Assembly: GCA_036346225.1 (NCBI GenBank)
Contig: JARFIW010000115.1
Location: 1,240,001-1,304,000, forward strand
Reading direction: 5' to 3'
From: Platerodrilus igneus
Lineage: Eukaryota > Arthropoda > Insecta > Coleoptera > Lycidae
DNA: 64,000 nt
How positions within the stretch are numbered: the first letter of the stretch is position 1; every line of letters begins with the position of its first letter. The notes beneath the pieces were generated by a model. It saw only the letters and a list, made by a program, of their open reading frames with translations, ran no database searches and was not told the origin of the DNA. Made by a program: the position numbers and the translations under genes. Below are positions 12,951-28,600 of this stretch, piece after piece.

Positions 12951-15900
12951 TGGAACCCTCACAAATTCTTAAAATTAGCTGGTTTTAACTTCGTGAGCTA
13001 GCATCAAAACACAGTCGAAATTGCATATAAGTTTGACATTTTACGCAACAATTGTTGTTGGGGCTCGTCGCGGTTACAATTTGTGTACTCAAAATTTGGT
13101 GCTATAAAGTGGAACCACACAAATTCTTAAAATTAGCTGGTTTTAACTTCGTGACCAACATGAAACACAGCTAAAATTGTATAAGTTTGACATTTTACGC
13201 AACAATTGTTGTAGGGCTCATCGCGGTTACAATTTGTGTACTCAAATTTGGTACCATAAAGTGGAACCCACAAATTCTTACAATTAGCTGGTTTTAACTT
13301 CGTGGTCAGCATAAAACAGCAAAATTATATAAGTTTGACATTTTACGCAACAATTGTTGTAGGGGCTCGTCGCGGTTACAATTTGTGTACTCAAAATTAG
13401 GTGCTATTAAAGTGGAACCCTACATAAATTCTTACAATTAGCTGGTTTTAACTTCGTGAGCCAGCATAAAACACATCGAAATTGCATATAAGTGTTGACA
13501 TTTTACGCAACAATTGTTGTAGGGGCTCGTTCGCGGTGACAATTTGTGTACTCAAAATTTGGTGCCATAAAGTGGAACCCACACAAATTCTTAAAATTAG
13601 CTGGTTTTAACTTCGTGAGTCAGCATAAACACAGTAAAATTATATAAGTTTGACATTTTACGCAACAATTGTTGTAGGGCTCATCGCGGTTACAATTTGT
13701 GTACTCAAATTTGGTGCTTTAAAGTGGAACCCACAAAATTCTTACAATTAGCTGGTTTTAACTTCGTGAGTCTAGCATAAAAACAGCAAAATTGCATATA
13801 GTTTGACATTTTATGCAACAATTGTTGTTAGGGGCTCGTCGCGGTGACAATTTGTGTACTCAAAATTGGTGCTATAAAGTGGAACCACACAAATTCTTAC
13901 AATTAGCTGGTTTTAACTTCGTGAGCCAGCATAAACACAGTAAAATTGCATAAGTTTGACATTTTACGCAACAATTGTTGTAGGGCTCGTCGCGGTGACA
14001 ATTTGTGTACTCAAAATTTGGTGCTATAAAGTGGAACCCACACAAATTCTTAAAATTAGCTAGGTTTTAACTTCGTGACCAACATGAAACACAGTAAAAT
14101 TGTATAAGTTTGACATTTTACGCAACAATTGTTGTAGGGCTCATCGCGGTTACAATTTGTGTACTCAAATTTGGTACCATAAAGTGGAACCCACACAAAT
14201 TCTTACAATTAGCTGGTTTTAACTTCGTGGTCAGCATAAAACAGCAAAATTATATAAGTTTGACATTTTACGCAACAATTGTTGTAGGGGCTCGTCGCGG
14301 TTACAATTTGTGTACTCAAATTTGGTGCATAAAGTGGAACCACACAAATTCTTACAATTAGCTGGTTTTAACTTCGTGAGCCAGCATAAAACACAGTCAA
14401 AATTGTATAAGTTTGACATTTTACGCAACAATTGTTGTAGGGGCTCGTCGCGGTTACAATTTGTGTACTCAAATTTGGTACCATAAAGTGGAACCCACAC
14501 AAATTCTTACAATTAGCTGGTTTTAACTTCGTGGCCAGCATAAAACACAGCAAAACTGTATAAGTTTGACATTTTACGCAACAATTGTTGTAGGGGCTCA
14601 TCGCGGTTACAATTTGTGTACTCAAATTTGGTACCATAAAGTGGAACCCCACAAATTCTTACAATTAGCTGGTTTTAACTTCGTGGACCAGCATGAAACA
14701 CAGCAAAATTATATAAGTTTGACATTTTACGCAACAATTGTTGTAGGGCTCGTCGCGGTTACAATTTGTGTACTCAAATTTGGTACCATAAAGTGGAACC
14801 TACACAAATTCTTTAAATTAGCTGGTTTTAACTTCGTGAGCCAGCATAAACACAGTAAAACTTGTATAAGTTTGACATTTTACGCAACAATTGTTGTAGG
14901 GCTCATCGCGGTTACAATTTGTGTACTCAAATTTGGTACCATAAAGTGGAACCCACACAAATTCTTAAATTAGCTGGTTTTAACTTCGTGGCCAGCATAA
15001 ACACAGCAAAATTGTATAAGTTTGACATTTTACGCAACAATTGTTGTAGGGCTCGTCGCGGTTACAATTTGTGTACTCAAATTTGGTACCATAAAGTGGA
15101 ACCCACACAAATTCTTAAATTAGCTGGTTTTAACTTCGTGAGCCAGCATAAAACACAGTAAAATTGTATAAGTTTGACATTTTACGCAACAATTGTTGTA
15201 GGGCTCGTCGCGGTTACAATTTGTGTACTCAAATTTGGTACCATAAAGTGGAACCCACACAAATTCTTTAAAATTAGCTGGTTTTAACTTCGTGGCCAGC
15301 ATAAACACAGTAAAATTGTATAAGTTTGACATTTTACGCAACAATTGTTGTAGGGCTCGTCGCGGTTACAATTTGTGTACTCAAATTTGGTACCATAAAG
15401 TGGAACCTACACAAATTCTTTAAATTAGCTGGTTTTAACTTCGTGGCCAGCATAAACACAGCAAAACTGTATAAGTTTGACATTTTACGCAACAATTGTT
15501 GTAGGGGCTCATCGCGGTTACAATTTGTGTACTCAAATTTGGTACCATAAAGTGGAACCCACACAAATTCTTAAAATTAGCTGGTTTTAACTTCGTGACC
15601 AACATGAAACACAGCAAAATTGTATAAGTTTGACATTTTACGCAACAATTGTTGTAGGGCTCGTCGCGGTTACAATTTGTGTACTCAAATTTGGTACCAT
15701 AAAGTGGAACCTACACAAATTCTTAAATTAGCTGGTTTTAACTTCGTGACCAGCATAAAACACAGCAAAACTTGTATAAGTTTGACATTTTACGCAACAA
15801 TTGTTGTAGGGCTCATCGCGGTTACAATTTGTGTACTCAAATTTGGTACCATAAAGTGGAACCCTACACAAATTCTTAAATTAGCTGGTTTTAACTTCGT

Positions 15901-18900
15901 GGTCCAGCATAAAACACAGCAAAACTGTATAAGTTTGACATTTTACGCAACAATTGTTGTAGGGGCTCGTCGCGGTTACAATTTGTGTACTCAAATTTGG
16001 TACCATAAAGTGGAACCCACACAAATTCTTAAAATTAGCTGGTTTTAACTTCGTGACCAGCATGAAACACAGTAAAATTGTATAAGTTTGACATTTTACG
16101 CAACAATTGTTGTAGGGGCTCGTCGCGGTTACAATTTGTGTACTCAAATTTGGTACCATAAAGTGGAACCTACACAAATTCTTTAAATTAGCTGGTTTTA
16201 ACTTCGTGGCCAGCATAAAACACAGCAAAACTGTATAAGTTTGACATTTTACGCAACAATTGTTGTAGGGCTCATCGCGGTTACAATTTGTGTACTCAAA
16301 TTTGGTACCATAAAGTGGAACCCACACAAATTCTTAAAATTAGCTAGTTTTAACTTCGTGACCAGCATGAAACACAGTAAAATTGTATAAGTTTGACATT
16401 TTACGCAACAATTGTTGTAGGGCTCGTCGCGGTTACAATTTGTGTACTCAAATTTGGTACCATAAAGTGGAACCTACACAAATTCTTAAATTAGCTGGTT
16501 TTAACTTCGTGAGCCAGCATAAACACAGCAAAATTGTATAAGTTTGACATTTTACGCAACAATTGTTGTAGGGGCTCATCGCGGTTACAATTTGTGTACT
16601 CAAATTTGGTACCATAAAGTGGAACCCACACAAATTCTTAAATTAGCTGGTTTTAACTTCGTGGCCAGCATAAACACAGCAAAATTATATAAGTTTGACA
16701 TTTTACGCAACAATTGTTGTAGGGCTCGTCGCGGTTACAATTTGTGTACTCAAATTTGGTACCATAAAGTGGAACCCACACAAATTCTTAAATTAGCTGG
16801 TTTTAACTTCGTGAGCCAGCATAAACACAGCAAAATTGTATAAGTTTGACATTTTACGCAACAATTGTTGTAGGGCTCGTCGCGGTTACAATTTGTGTAC
16901 TCAAATTTGGTACCATAAAGTGGAACCACACAAATTCTTTAAATTAGCTGGTTTTAACTTCGTGACCAGCATAAACACAGCAAAATGTATAAGTTTGACA
17001 TTTTACGCAACAATTGTTGTAGGGCTCATCGCGGTTACAATTTGTGTACTCAAATTTGGTACCATAAAGTGGAACCCACACAAATTCTTACAATTAGCTG
17101 GTTTTAACTTCGTGGTCAGCATAAAACAGCAAAATTGTATAAGTTTGACATTTTACGCAACAATTGTTGTAGGGGCTCGTCGCGGTTACAATTTGTGTAC
17201 TCAAAATTGGTACCATAAAGTGGAACCCTCACAAATTCTTACAATTAGCTGGTTTTAACTTCGTGAGCCAGCATAAAACACATCGAAATTGTATAAGTTT
17301 GACATTTTACGCAACAATTGTTGTAGGGGCTCGTTGCGGTTACAATTTGTGTACTCAAATTTGGTACCATAAAGTGGAACCCACACAAATTCTTAAAATT
17401 AGCTGGTTTTAACTTCGTGACCAACATAAACACAGCAAAATTGTATAAGTTTGACATTTTACGCAACAATTGTTGTAGGGGCTCATCGCGGTTACATTTT
17501 GTGTACTCAAATTTGGTACCATAAAGTGGAACCCACACAAATTCTTACAATTAGCTGGTTTTAACTTCGTGGTCAGCATAAAACAGCAAAATTATATAAG
17601 TTTGACATTTTACGCAACAATTGTTGTAGGGGCTCGTCGCGGTTATAATTTGTGTACTCAAAATTAGTGCTTTAAAGTGGAACCCTCATAAATTCTTACA
17701 ATTAGCTGGTTTTAACTTCGTGAGCTAGCAAAACACATCGAAATTGCATATAGTTTGACATTTTACGCAACAATTGTTGTTGGGGCTCGTTGCGGTGATA
17801 ATTTGTGTACTCAAAATTGGTGCTATAAAGTGGAACCCACACAAATTCTTAAAATTAGCTGGTTTTAACTTCGTGACCAACATGAAACACAGTAAAATTG
17901 TATAAGTTTGACATTTTACGCAACAATTGTTGTAGGGCTCATCGCGGTTACAATTTGTGTACTCAAATTTGGTACCATAAAGTGGAACCCACACAAATTC
18001 TTACAATTAGCTGGTTTTAACTTCGTGGTCAGCATAAAACAGCAAAATTATATAAGTTTGACATTTTACGCAACAATTGTTGTAGGGGCTCGTCGCGGTT
18101 ACAATTTGTGTACTCAAAATTAGGTGCTTTAAAGTGGAACCCTCATAAATTCTTACAATTAGCTGGTTTTAACTTCGTGAGCTAGCACAAAACACATCAA
18201 AATTGCATATGTTTGACATTTTATGCAACAATTGTTGTTGGGGCTCGTTGCGGTGATAATTTGTGTACTCAAAATTGGTGCTATAAAGTGGAACCCACAC
18301 AAATTCTTAAAATTAGCTAGGTTTTAACTTCGTGACCAACATGAAACACAGTAAAATTGTATAAGTTTGACATTTTACGCAACAATTGTTGTAGGGCTCA
18401 TCGCGGTTACAATTTGTGTACTCAAATTTGGTACCATAAAGTGGAACCCACACAAATTCTTACAATTAGCTGGTTTTAACTTCGTGGTCAGCATAAAACA
18501 GCAAAATTTATAAGTTTGACATTTTACACAACAATTGTTGTAGGGCTCGTCGCGGTTACAATTTGTGTACTCAAAATTAGTGCTTTAAAGTGGAACCCTC
18601 ATAAATTCTTACAATTAGCTGGTTTTAACTTCGTGAGCAGCATAAAACACATCGAAATTGCATATGTGTGACATTTTATGCAACAATTGTTGTAGGGGCT
18701 CGTTGCGGTGAAAATTTGTGTACTCAAAATTGGTGCTATAAAGTGGAACCCACACAAATTCTTAAAATTAGCTAGTTTTAACTTCGTGACCAACATGAAA
18801 CACAGTAAAATTGTATAAGTTTGACATTTTACGCAACAATTGTTGTAGGGGCTCATCGCGGTTACAATTTGTGTACTCAAATTTGGTACCATAAAGTGGA

Positions 18901-21900
18901 ACCCACACAAATTCTTACAATTAGCTGGTTTTAACTTCGTGGTCAGCATAAAACAGCAAAATTATATAAGTTTGACATTTTACACAACAATTGTTGTAGG
19001 GGCTCGTCGCGGTTACAATTTGTGTACTCAAAATTAGTGCTTTAAAGTGGAACCCTCATAAATTCTTACAATTAGCTGGTTTTAACTTCGTGAGCTAGCA
19101 CAAAACACATCGAAATTGCATATGTGTGACATTTTTATGCAACAATTGTTGTTGGGGCTCGTTGCGGTGATAATTTGTGTACTCAAAATTGGTGCTATAA
19201 AGTGGAACCCACACAAATTCTTAAAATTAGCTAGTTTTAACTTCGTGACCAACATGAAACACAGTAAAATTGTATAAGTTTGACATTTTACGCAACAATT
19301 GTTGTAGGGCTCGTCGCGGTTACAATTTGTGTACTCAAATTTGGTACCATAAAGTGGAACCCACACAAATTCTTAAATTAGCTGGTTTTAACTTCGTGGC
19401 CAGCATAAACACAGCAAAATTGTATAAGTTTGACATTTTACGCAACAATTGTTGTAGGGCTCATCGCGGTTACAATTTGTGTACTCAAATTTGGTACCAT
19501 AAAGTGGAACCCCACAAATTCTTACAATTAGCTGGTTTTAACTTCGTGGTCAGCATAAAACAGCAAAATTATATAAGTTTGACATTTTACGCAACAATTG
19601 TTGTAGGGGCTCGTCGCGGTTACAATTTGTGTACTCAAATTGGTGCTATAAAGTGGAACCCACACAAATTCTTAAAATTAGCTGGTTTTAACTTCGTGAG
19701 CCAGCATAAAACACAGTCAAAATTGTATAAGTTTGACATTTTACGCAACAATTGTTGTAGGGGCTCGTCGCGGTTACAATTTGTGTACTCAAATTTGGTA
19801 CCATAAAGTGGAACCACACAAATTCTTAAATTAGCTGGTTTTAACTTCGTGGCCAGCATAAACACAGCAAAACTTGTATAAGTTTGACATTTTACGCAAC
19901 AATTGTTGTAGGGGCTCATCGCGGTTACAATTTGTGTACTCAAATTTGGTACCATAAAGTGGAACCCACACAAATTCTTAAAATTAGCTGGTTTTAACTT
20001 CGTGACCAGCATGAAACACAGTAAAATTGTATAAGTTTGACATTTTACGCAACAATTGTTGTAGGGCTCGTCGCGGTTACAATTTGTGTACTCAAATTTG
20101 GTACCATAAAGTGGAACCTACACAAATTCTTTAAATTAGCTGGTTTTAACTTCGTGGCCAGCATAAAACACAGCAAAACTGTATAAGTTTGACATTTTAC
20201 GCAACAATTGTTGTAGGGGCTCATCGCGGTTACAATTTGTGTACTCAAATTTGGTACCATAAAGTGGAACCCACACAAATTCTTAAATTAGCTGGTTTTA
20301 ACTTCGTGGACCAGCATGAAACACAGCAAAATTGTATAAGTTTGACATTTTACGCAACAATTGTTGTAGGGCTCGTCGCGGTTACAATTTGTGTACTCAA
20401 ATTTGGTACCATAAAGTGGAACCTCACAAATTCTTACAATTAGCTGGTTTTAACTTCGTGAGCCAGCATAAAACACAGTAAAATTGTATAAGTTTGACAT
20501 TTTACGCAACAATTGTTGTAGGGCTCGTCGCGGTTACAATTTGTGTACTCAAATTTGGTACCATAAAGTGGAACCTACACAAATTCTTAAATTAGCTGGT
20601 TTTAACTTCGTGACCAGCATGAAACACAGTAAAATTGTATAAGTTTGACATTTTACGCAACAATTGTTGTAGGGCTCATCGCGGTTACAATTTGTGTACT
20701 CAAATTTGGTACCATAAAGTGGAACCTACACAAATTCTTAAAATTAGCTGGTTTTAACTTCGTGACCAGCATGAAACACAGCAAAATTGTATAAGTTTGA
20801 CATTTTACGCAACAATTGTTGTAGGGGCTCATCGCGGTTACAATTTGTGTACTCAAATTTGGTACCATAAAGTGGAACCACACAAATTCTTACAATTAGC
20901 TGGTTTTAACTTCGTGGTCAACATGAAACACAGCAAAATTGTATAAGTTTGACATTTTACGCAACAATTGTTGTAGGGCTCGTCGCGGTTACAATTTGTG
21001 TACTCAAATTTGGTACCATAAAGTGGAACCTACACAAATTCTTAAATTAGCTGGTTTTAACTTCGTGAGCCAGCATAAAACACAGTCAAAATTGTATAAG
21101 TTTGACATTTTACGCAACAATTGTTGTAGGGGCTCATCGCGGTTACAATTTGTGTACTCAAATTTGGTACCATAAAGTGGAACCCACACAAATTCTTACA
21201 ATTAGCTGGTTTTAACTTCGTGGTCAGCATAAAACAGCAAAACTGTATAAGTTTGACATTTTACGCAACAATTGTTGTAGGGGCTCATCGCGGTTACAAT
21301 TTGTGTACTCAAATTTGGTACCATAAAGTGGAACCCACACAAATTCTTAAAATTAGCTGGTTTTAACTTCGTGACCAGCATGAAACACAGTAAAATTGTA
21401 TAAGTTTGACATTTTACGCAACAATTGTTGTAGGGCTCGTCGCGGTTACAATTTGTGTACTCAAATTTGGTACCATAAAGTGGAACCTACACAAATTCTT
21501 TAAATTAGCTGGTTTTAACTTCGTGGCCAGCATAAAACACAGTAAAACTTGTATAAGTTTGACATTTTACGCAACAATTGTTGTAGGGGCTCATCGCGGT
21601 TACAATTTGTGTACTCAAATTTGGTACCATAAAGTGGAACCCACACAAATTCTTAAAATTAGCTGGTTTTAACTTCGTGACCAGCATGAAACACAGTAAA
21701 ATTGTATAAGTTTGACATTTTACGCAACAATTGTTGTAGGGCTCGTCGCGGTTACAATTTGTGTACTCAAATTTGGTACCATAAAGTGGAACCACACAAA
21801 TTCTTAAAATTAGCTGGTTTTAACTTCGTGACCAGCATGAAACACAGTAAAATTGTATAAGTTTGACATTTTACGCAACAATTGTTGTAGGGCTCGTCGC

Positions 21901-24900
21901 GGTTACAATTTGTGTACTCAAATTTGGTACATAAAGTGGAACCCTACACAAATTCTTAAAATTAGCTGGTTTTAACTTCGTGACCAGCATGAAACACAGT
22001 AAAATTGTATAAGTTTGACATTTTACGCAACAATTGTTGTAGGGGCTCGTCGCGGTTACAATTTGTGTACTCAAATTTGGTACACTAAAGTGGAACCTAC
22101 ACAAATTCTTAAAATTAGCTGGTTTTAACTTCGTGACCAGCATGAAACACAGTAAAATTGTATAAGTTTGACATTTTACGCAACAATTGTTGTAGGGGCT
22201 CATCGCGGTTACAATTTGTGTACTCAAATTTGGTACCATAAAGTGGAACCCACACAAATTCTTACAATTAGCTGGTTTTAACTTCGTGGCCAGCATAAAC
22301 ACAGCAAAATTATATAAGTTTGACATTTTACGCAACAATTGTTGTAGGGGCTCGTCGCGGTTACAATTTGTGTACTCAAATTTGGTACCATAAAGTGGAA
22401 CCCTACACAAATTCTTACAATTAGCTGGTTTTAACTTCGTGAGCAGCATAAACACAGTCAAAATTGTATAAGTTTGACATTTTACGCAACAATTGTTGTA
22501 GGGGCTCGTCGCGGTTACAATTTGTGTACTCAAATTGGTGCTATAAAGTGGAACCACACAAATTCTTAAATTAGCTGGTTTTAACTTCGTGGCCAGCATA
22601 AAACACAGCAAAACTGTATAAGTTTGACATTTTACGCAACAATTGTTGTAGGGGCTCATCGCGGTTACAATTTGTGTACTCAAATTTGGTACCATAAAGT
22701 GGAACCCACACAAATTCTTACAATTAGCTGGTTTTATCTTCGTGGTCAGCATAAAACAGCAAAATTATATAAGTTTGACATTTTACGCAACAATTGTTGT
22801 AGGGGCTCGTCGCGGTTACAATTTGTGTACTCAAATTTGGTACCATAAAGTGGAACCCACACAAATTCTTAAATTAGCTGGTTTTAACTTCGTGAGCCAG
22901 CATAAACACAGTCAAAATTGTATAAGTTTGACATTTTACGCAACAATTGTTGTAGGGCTCGTCGCGGTTACAATTTGTGTACTCAAATTTGGTACCATAA
23001 AGTGGAACCTACACAAATTCTTAAATTAGCTGGTTTTAACTTCGTGAGCCAGCATAAAACACAGAAAATGTATAAGTTTGACATTTTACGCAACAATTGT
23101 TGTAGGGCTCTCGCGGTTACAATTTGTGTACTCAAATTTGGTACCATAAAGTGGAACCCACACAAATTCTTAAATTAGCTGGTTTTAACTTCGTGACCAG
23201 CATGAAACACAGTAAAATTGTATAAGTTTGACATTTTACGCAACAATTGTTGTAGGGCTCATCGCGGTTACAATTTGTGTACTCAAATTTGGTACCATAA
23301 AGTGGAACCACACAAATTCTTAAATTAGCTGGTTTTAACTTCGTGGTCAGCATAAAACAGCAAAATTTATAAGTTTGACATTTTACGCAACAATTGTTGT
23401 AGGGCTCGTCGCGGTTACAATTTGTGTACTCAAATTTGGTACCATAAAGTGGAACCTCACAAATTCTTAAATTAGCTGGTTTTAACTTCGTGAGCCAGCA
23501 TAAAACACAGCAAAATGTATAAGTTTGACATTTTACGCAACAATTGTTGTAGGGGCTCGTCGCGGTTACAATTTGTGTACTCAAATTTGGTACCATAAAG
23601 TGGAACCCACACAAATTCTTAAAATTAGCTGGTTTTAACTTCGTGACCAACATGAAACACAGAAAATTGTATAAGTTTGACATTTTACGCAACAATTGTT
23701 GTAGGGCTCATCGCGGTTACAATTTGTGTACTCAAATTTGGTACCATAAAGTGGAACCCACACAAATTCTTACAATTAGCTGGTTTTAACTTCGTGGTCA
23801 GCATAAAACAGCAAAATTATATAAGTTTGACATTTTACGCAACAATTGTTGTAGGGGCTCGTCGCGGTTACAATTTGTGTACTCAAATTAGTGCTAAAGT
23901 GGAACCCTCATAAATTCTTACAATTAGCTGGTTTTAACTTCGTGGCAGCATAAAACACATCAAATTGCATATAGTTTGACATTTTATGCAACAATTGTTG
24001 TAGGGGCTCGTTGCGGTTACAATTTGTGTACTCAAATTGGTGCTATAAAGTGGAACCACACAAATTCTTAAAATTAGCTGGTTTTAACTTCGTGACCAAC
24101 ATGAAACACAGTAAAATTGTATAAGTTTGACATTTTACGCAACAATTGTTGTAGGGCTCATCGCGGTTACAATTTGTGTACTCAAATTTGGTACCATAAA
24201 GTGGAACCCACACAAATTCTTACAATTAGCTGGTTTTAACTTCGTGGTCAGCATAAACACAGCAAAATTATATAAGTTTGACATTTTACGCAACAATTGT
24301 TGTAGGGCTCGTCGCGGTTACAATTTGTGTACTCAAATTGGTACCTATAAAGTGGAACCCCATAAATTCTTACAATTAGCTGGTTTTAACTTCGTGAGCT
24401 AGCATAAACACATCAAAATTGATAAGTTTGACATTTTACGCAACAATTGTTGTAGGGGCTCGTCGCGGTGTACAATTTGTGTACTCAAATTGGTACCATA
24501 AAGTGGAACCCACAAATTCTTAAATTAGCTGGTTTTAACTTCGTGACCAAGCATGAAACACAGTAAAATTGTATAAGTTTGACATTTTACGCAACAATTG
24601 TTGTAGGGGCTCATCGCGGTTACAATTTGTGTACTCAAATTTGGTACCATAAAGTGGAACCACACAAATTCTTACAATTAGCTGGTTTTAACTTCGTGGT
24701 CAGCATAAAACAGCAAAATTATATAAGTTTGACATTTTACGCAACAATTGTTGTAGGGGCTCGTCGCGGTTACAATTTGTGTACTCAAATTTGGTACCAT
24801 AAAGTGGAACCCTCACAAATTCTTAAATTAGCTGGTTTTAACTTCGTGACAGCATAAAACAGCAAAATTGTATAAGTTTGACATTTTACGCAACAATTGT

Positions 24901-27900
24901 TGTAGGGCTCGTCGCGGTTACAATTTGTGTACTCAAATTTGGTACCATAAAGTGGAACCACACAAATTCTTAAATTAGCTGGTTTTAACTTCGTGGCCAG
25001 CATAAACACAGCAAAACTGTATAAGTTTGACATTTTACGCAACAATTGTTGGAGGGGCTCCTCGCGGTTACAATTTGTGTACTCAAATTTGGTACCATAA
25101 AGTGGAACCCACACAAATTCTTACAATTAGCTGGTTTTAACTTCGTGGTCAGCATAAAACAGCAAAATTATATAAGTTTGACATTTTACGCAACAATTGT
25201 TGTAGGGGCTCGTCGCGGTTACAATTTGTGTACTCAAATTAGTGCCATAAAGTGGAACCCTCAAAATTCTTACAATTAGCTGGTTTTAACTTCGTGAGCT
25301 AGCAAAACACACGAAATTGCATATGTTTGACATTTTAGCAACAATTGTTGTAGGGCTCGTTGCGGTGATAATTTGTGTACTCAAATTGGTGCCATAAAGT
25401 GGAACCCACACAAATTCTTAAAATTAGCTGGTTTTAACTTCGTGACCAACATGAAACACAGTAAAATTGTATAAGTTTGACATTTTACGCAACAATTGTT
25501 GTAGGGGCTCATCGCGGTTACAATTTGTGTACTCAAATTTGGTACCATAAAGTGGAACCCACACAAATTCTTACAATTAGCTGGTTTTAACTTCGTGGTC
25601 AGCATAAAACAGCAAAATTATATAAGTTTGACATTTTACGCAACAATTGTTGTAGGGCTCGTCGCGGTTACAATTTGTGTACTCAAAATTAGTGCTAAAG
25701 TGGAACCCTCATAAATTCTTACAATTAGCTGGTTTTAACTTCGTGAGCTAGCACAAAACACATCGAAATTGCATATGTTTGACATTTTACGCAACAATTG
25801 TTGTTGGGGCTCGTTGCGGTGATAATTTGTGTACTCAAAATTGGTGCTATAAAGTGGAACCCACACAAATTCTTAAAATTAGCTGGTTTTAACTTCGTGA
25901 CCAACATGAAACACAGTAAAATTGTATAAGTTTGACATTTTACGCAACAATTGTTGTAGGGGCTCATCGCGGTTACAATTTGTGTACTCAAATTTGGTAC
26001 CATAAAGTGGAACCACACAAATTCTTACAATTAGCTGGTTTTAACTTCGTGGTCAGCATAAAACAGCAAAATTATATAAGTTTGACATTTTACACAACAA
26101 TTGTTGTAGGGCTCGTCGCGGTTACAATTTGTGTACTCAAATTAGTGCTTTAAAGTGGAACCCTCATAAATTCTTACAATTAGCTGGTTTTAACTTCGTG
26201 AGCTCAGCATAAAACACATCGAAATTGCATATAAGTTTGACATTTTACTGCAACAATTGTTGTGGGGCTCGTTGCGGTTACAATTTGTGTACTCAAATTG
26301 GTGCTATAAAGTGGAACCCACACAAATTCTTAAAATTAGCTGGTTTTAACTTCGTGAGCCAGCATAAACACAGAAAATTGTATAAGTTTGACATTTTACG
26401 CAACAATTGTTGTAGGGCTCATCGCGGTTACAATTTGTGTACTCAAATTTGGTACCATAAAGTGGAACCACACAAATTCTTACAATTAGCTGGTTTTAAC
26501 TTCGTGGTCAGCATAAAACAGCAAAATTATATAAGTTTGACATTTTACGCAACAATTGTTGTAGGGGCTCGTCGCGGTTACAATTTGTGTACTCAAATTG
26601 GTGCATAAAGTGGAACCCACACAAATTCTTACAATTAGCTGGTTTTAACTTCGTGAGCTCAGCATAAACACATAAATTGATATAAGTTTGACATTTTACG
26701 CAACAATTGTTGTAGGGCTCGTCGCGGTTACAATTTGTGTACTCAAATTGGTGCATAAAGTGGAACCTACACAAATTCTTAAATTAGCTGGTTTTAACTT
26801 CGTGAGCCAGCATAAACACAGTAAAATTGTATAAGTTTGACATTTTACGCAACAATTGTTGTAGGGCTCATCGCGGTTACAATTTGTGTACTCAAATTTG
26901 GTACCATAAAGTGGAACCCACAAATTCTTAAAATTAGCTGGTTTTAACTTCGTGACCAGCATGAAACACAGTAAAATTGTATAAGTTTGACATTTTACGC
27001 AACAATTGTTGTAGGGCTCGTCGCGGTTACAATTTGTGTACTCAAATTTGGTCCTAAAGTGGAACCCTCACAAATTCTTACAATTAGCTGGTTTTAACTT
27101 CGTGAGCTCAGCATAAACACAAAATTGATATAAGTTTGACATTTTACGCAACAATTGTTGTAGGGGCTCGTCGCGGTTACAATTTGTGTACTCAAAATTG
27201 GTGCTATAAAGTGGAACCCACACAAATTCTTAAAATTAGCTAGTTTTAACTTCGTGACCAACATGAAACACAGTAAAATTGTATAAGTTTGACATTTTAC
27301 GCAACAATTGTTGTAGGGGCTCATCGCGGTTACAATTTGTGTACTCAAATTTGGTACCATAAAGTGGAACCCACACAAATTCTTAAAATTAGCTGGTTTT
27401 AACTTCGTGACCAGCATGAAACACAGTAAAATTGTATAAGTTTGACATTTTACGCAACAATTGTTGTAGGGGCTCGTCGCGGTTACAATTTGTGTACTCA
27501 AAATTTGGTCTAAAGTGGAACCCCAAAATTCTTACAATTAGCTGGTTTTAACTTCGTGAGCCAGCAAAAACACATAAATTGATATGTTTGACATTTTAGC
27601 AACAATTGTTGTTGGGGCTCGTTGCGGTTATAATTTGTGTACTCACAATTGGTGCTATAAAGTGGAACCCACACAAATTCTTAAAATTAGCTGGTTTTAA
27701 CTTCGTGGCCAGCATAAAACACAGCAAAACTGTATAAGTTTGACATTTTACGCAACAATTGTTGTAGGGGCTCATCGCGGTTACAATTTGTGTACTCAAA
27801 TTTGGTACCATAAAGTGGAACCCACACAAATTCTTACAATTAGCTGGTTTTAACTTCGTGGTCAGCATAAAACAGCAAAATTATATAAGTTTGACATTTT

Positions 27901-28600
27901 ACGCAACAATTGTTGTAGGGGCTCGTCGCGGTTACAATTTGTGTACTCAAATTTGGTACCATAAAGTGGAACCTACAAAATTCTTAAAATTAGCTGGTTT
28001 TAACTTCGTGACCAGCATGAAACACAGTAAAATTGTATAAGTTTGACATTTTACGCAACAATTGTTGTAGGGCTCGTCGCGGTTACAATTTGTGTACTCA
28101 AATTTGGTACCATAAAGTGGAACCTACACAAATTCTTTAAATTAGCTGGTTTTAACTTCGTGCCAGCATAAAACACAGCAAAACTGTATAAGTTTGACAT
28201 TTTACGCAACAATTGTTGTAGGGCTCATCGCGGTTACAATTTGTGTACTCAAATTTGGTACCATAAAGTGGAACCCACAAATTCTTAAAATTAGCTGGTT
28301 TTAACTTCGTGACCAGCATGAAACACAGTAAAATTGTATAAGTTTGACATTTTACGCAACAATTGTTGTAGGGCTCGTCGCGGTTACAATTTGTGTACTC
28401 AAATTTGGTACCATAAAGTGGAACCTACACAAATTCTTTAAATTAGCTGGTTTTAACTTCGTGGCCAGCATAAAACACAGCAAAACTGTATAAGTTTGAC
28501 ATTTTACGCAACAATTGTTGTAGGGGCTCATCGCGGTTACAATTTGTGTACTCAAATTTGGTACCATAAAGTGGAACCCACACAAATTCTTACAATTAGC
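12950..28600. repeat. Satellite A, mixed block with irregular monomer order
   Basis: The same monomer types occur, but types a, b and c are mixed with hybrids (for example tails with GAGCCAGCATAAACACAG), d becomes sporadic, and single-base indels become frequent (ACCCACACAAATTC next to ACCACACAAATTC; AAAACACAG next to AAACACAG). Regular a-b-c-d order reappears in places, such as 17.7-19.3 kb. Hybrid monomers could be true recombinants or blended consensus bases. Confidence 0.75.

Noticed and set aside
21871..22752. Longest open frame (293 codons, minus strand), apparently a repetitive Cys-rich protein
   Set aside because: It is satellite A read through in one phase. The same peptide blocks appear on both strands and in several frames across 40 kb, and begin and end at random indels.
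2200..28600. Regularly spaced repeats suggestive of a CRISPR array
   Set aside because: Repeats are ~150 bp with no unique spacers, in a spliced eukaryotic context, with no cas-like genes. This is a satellite.
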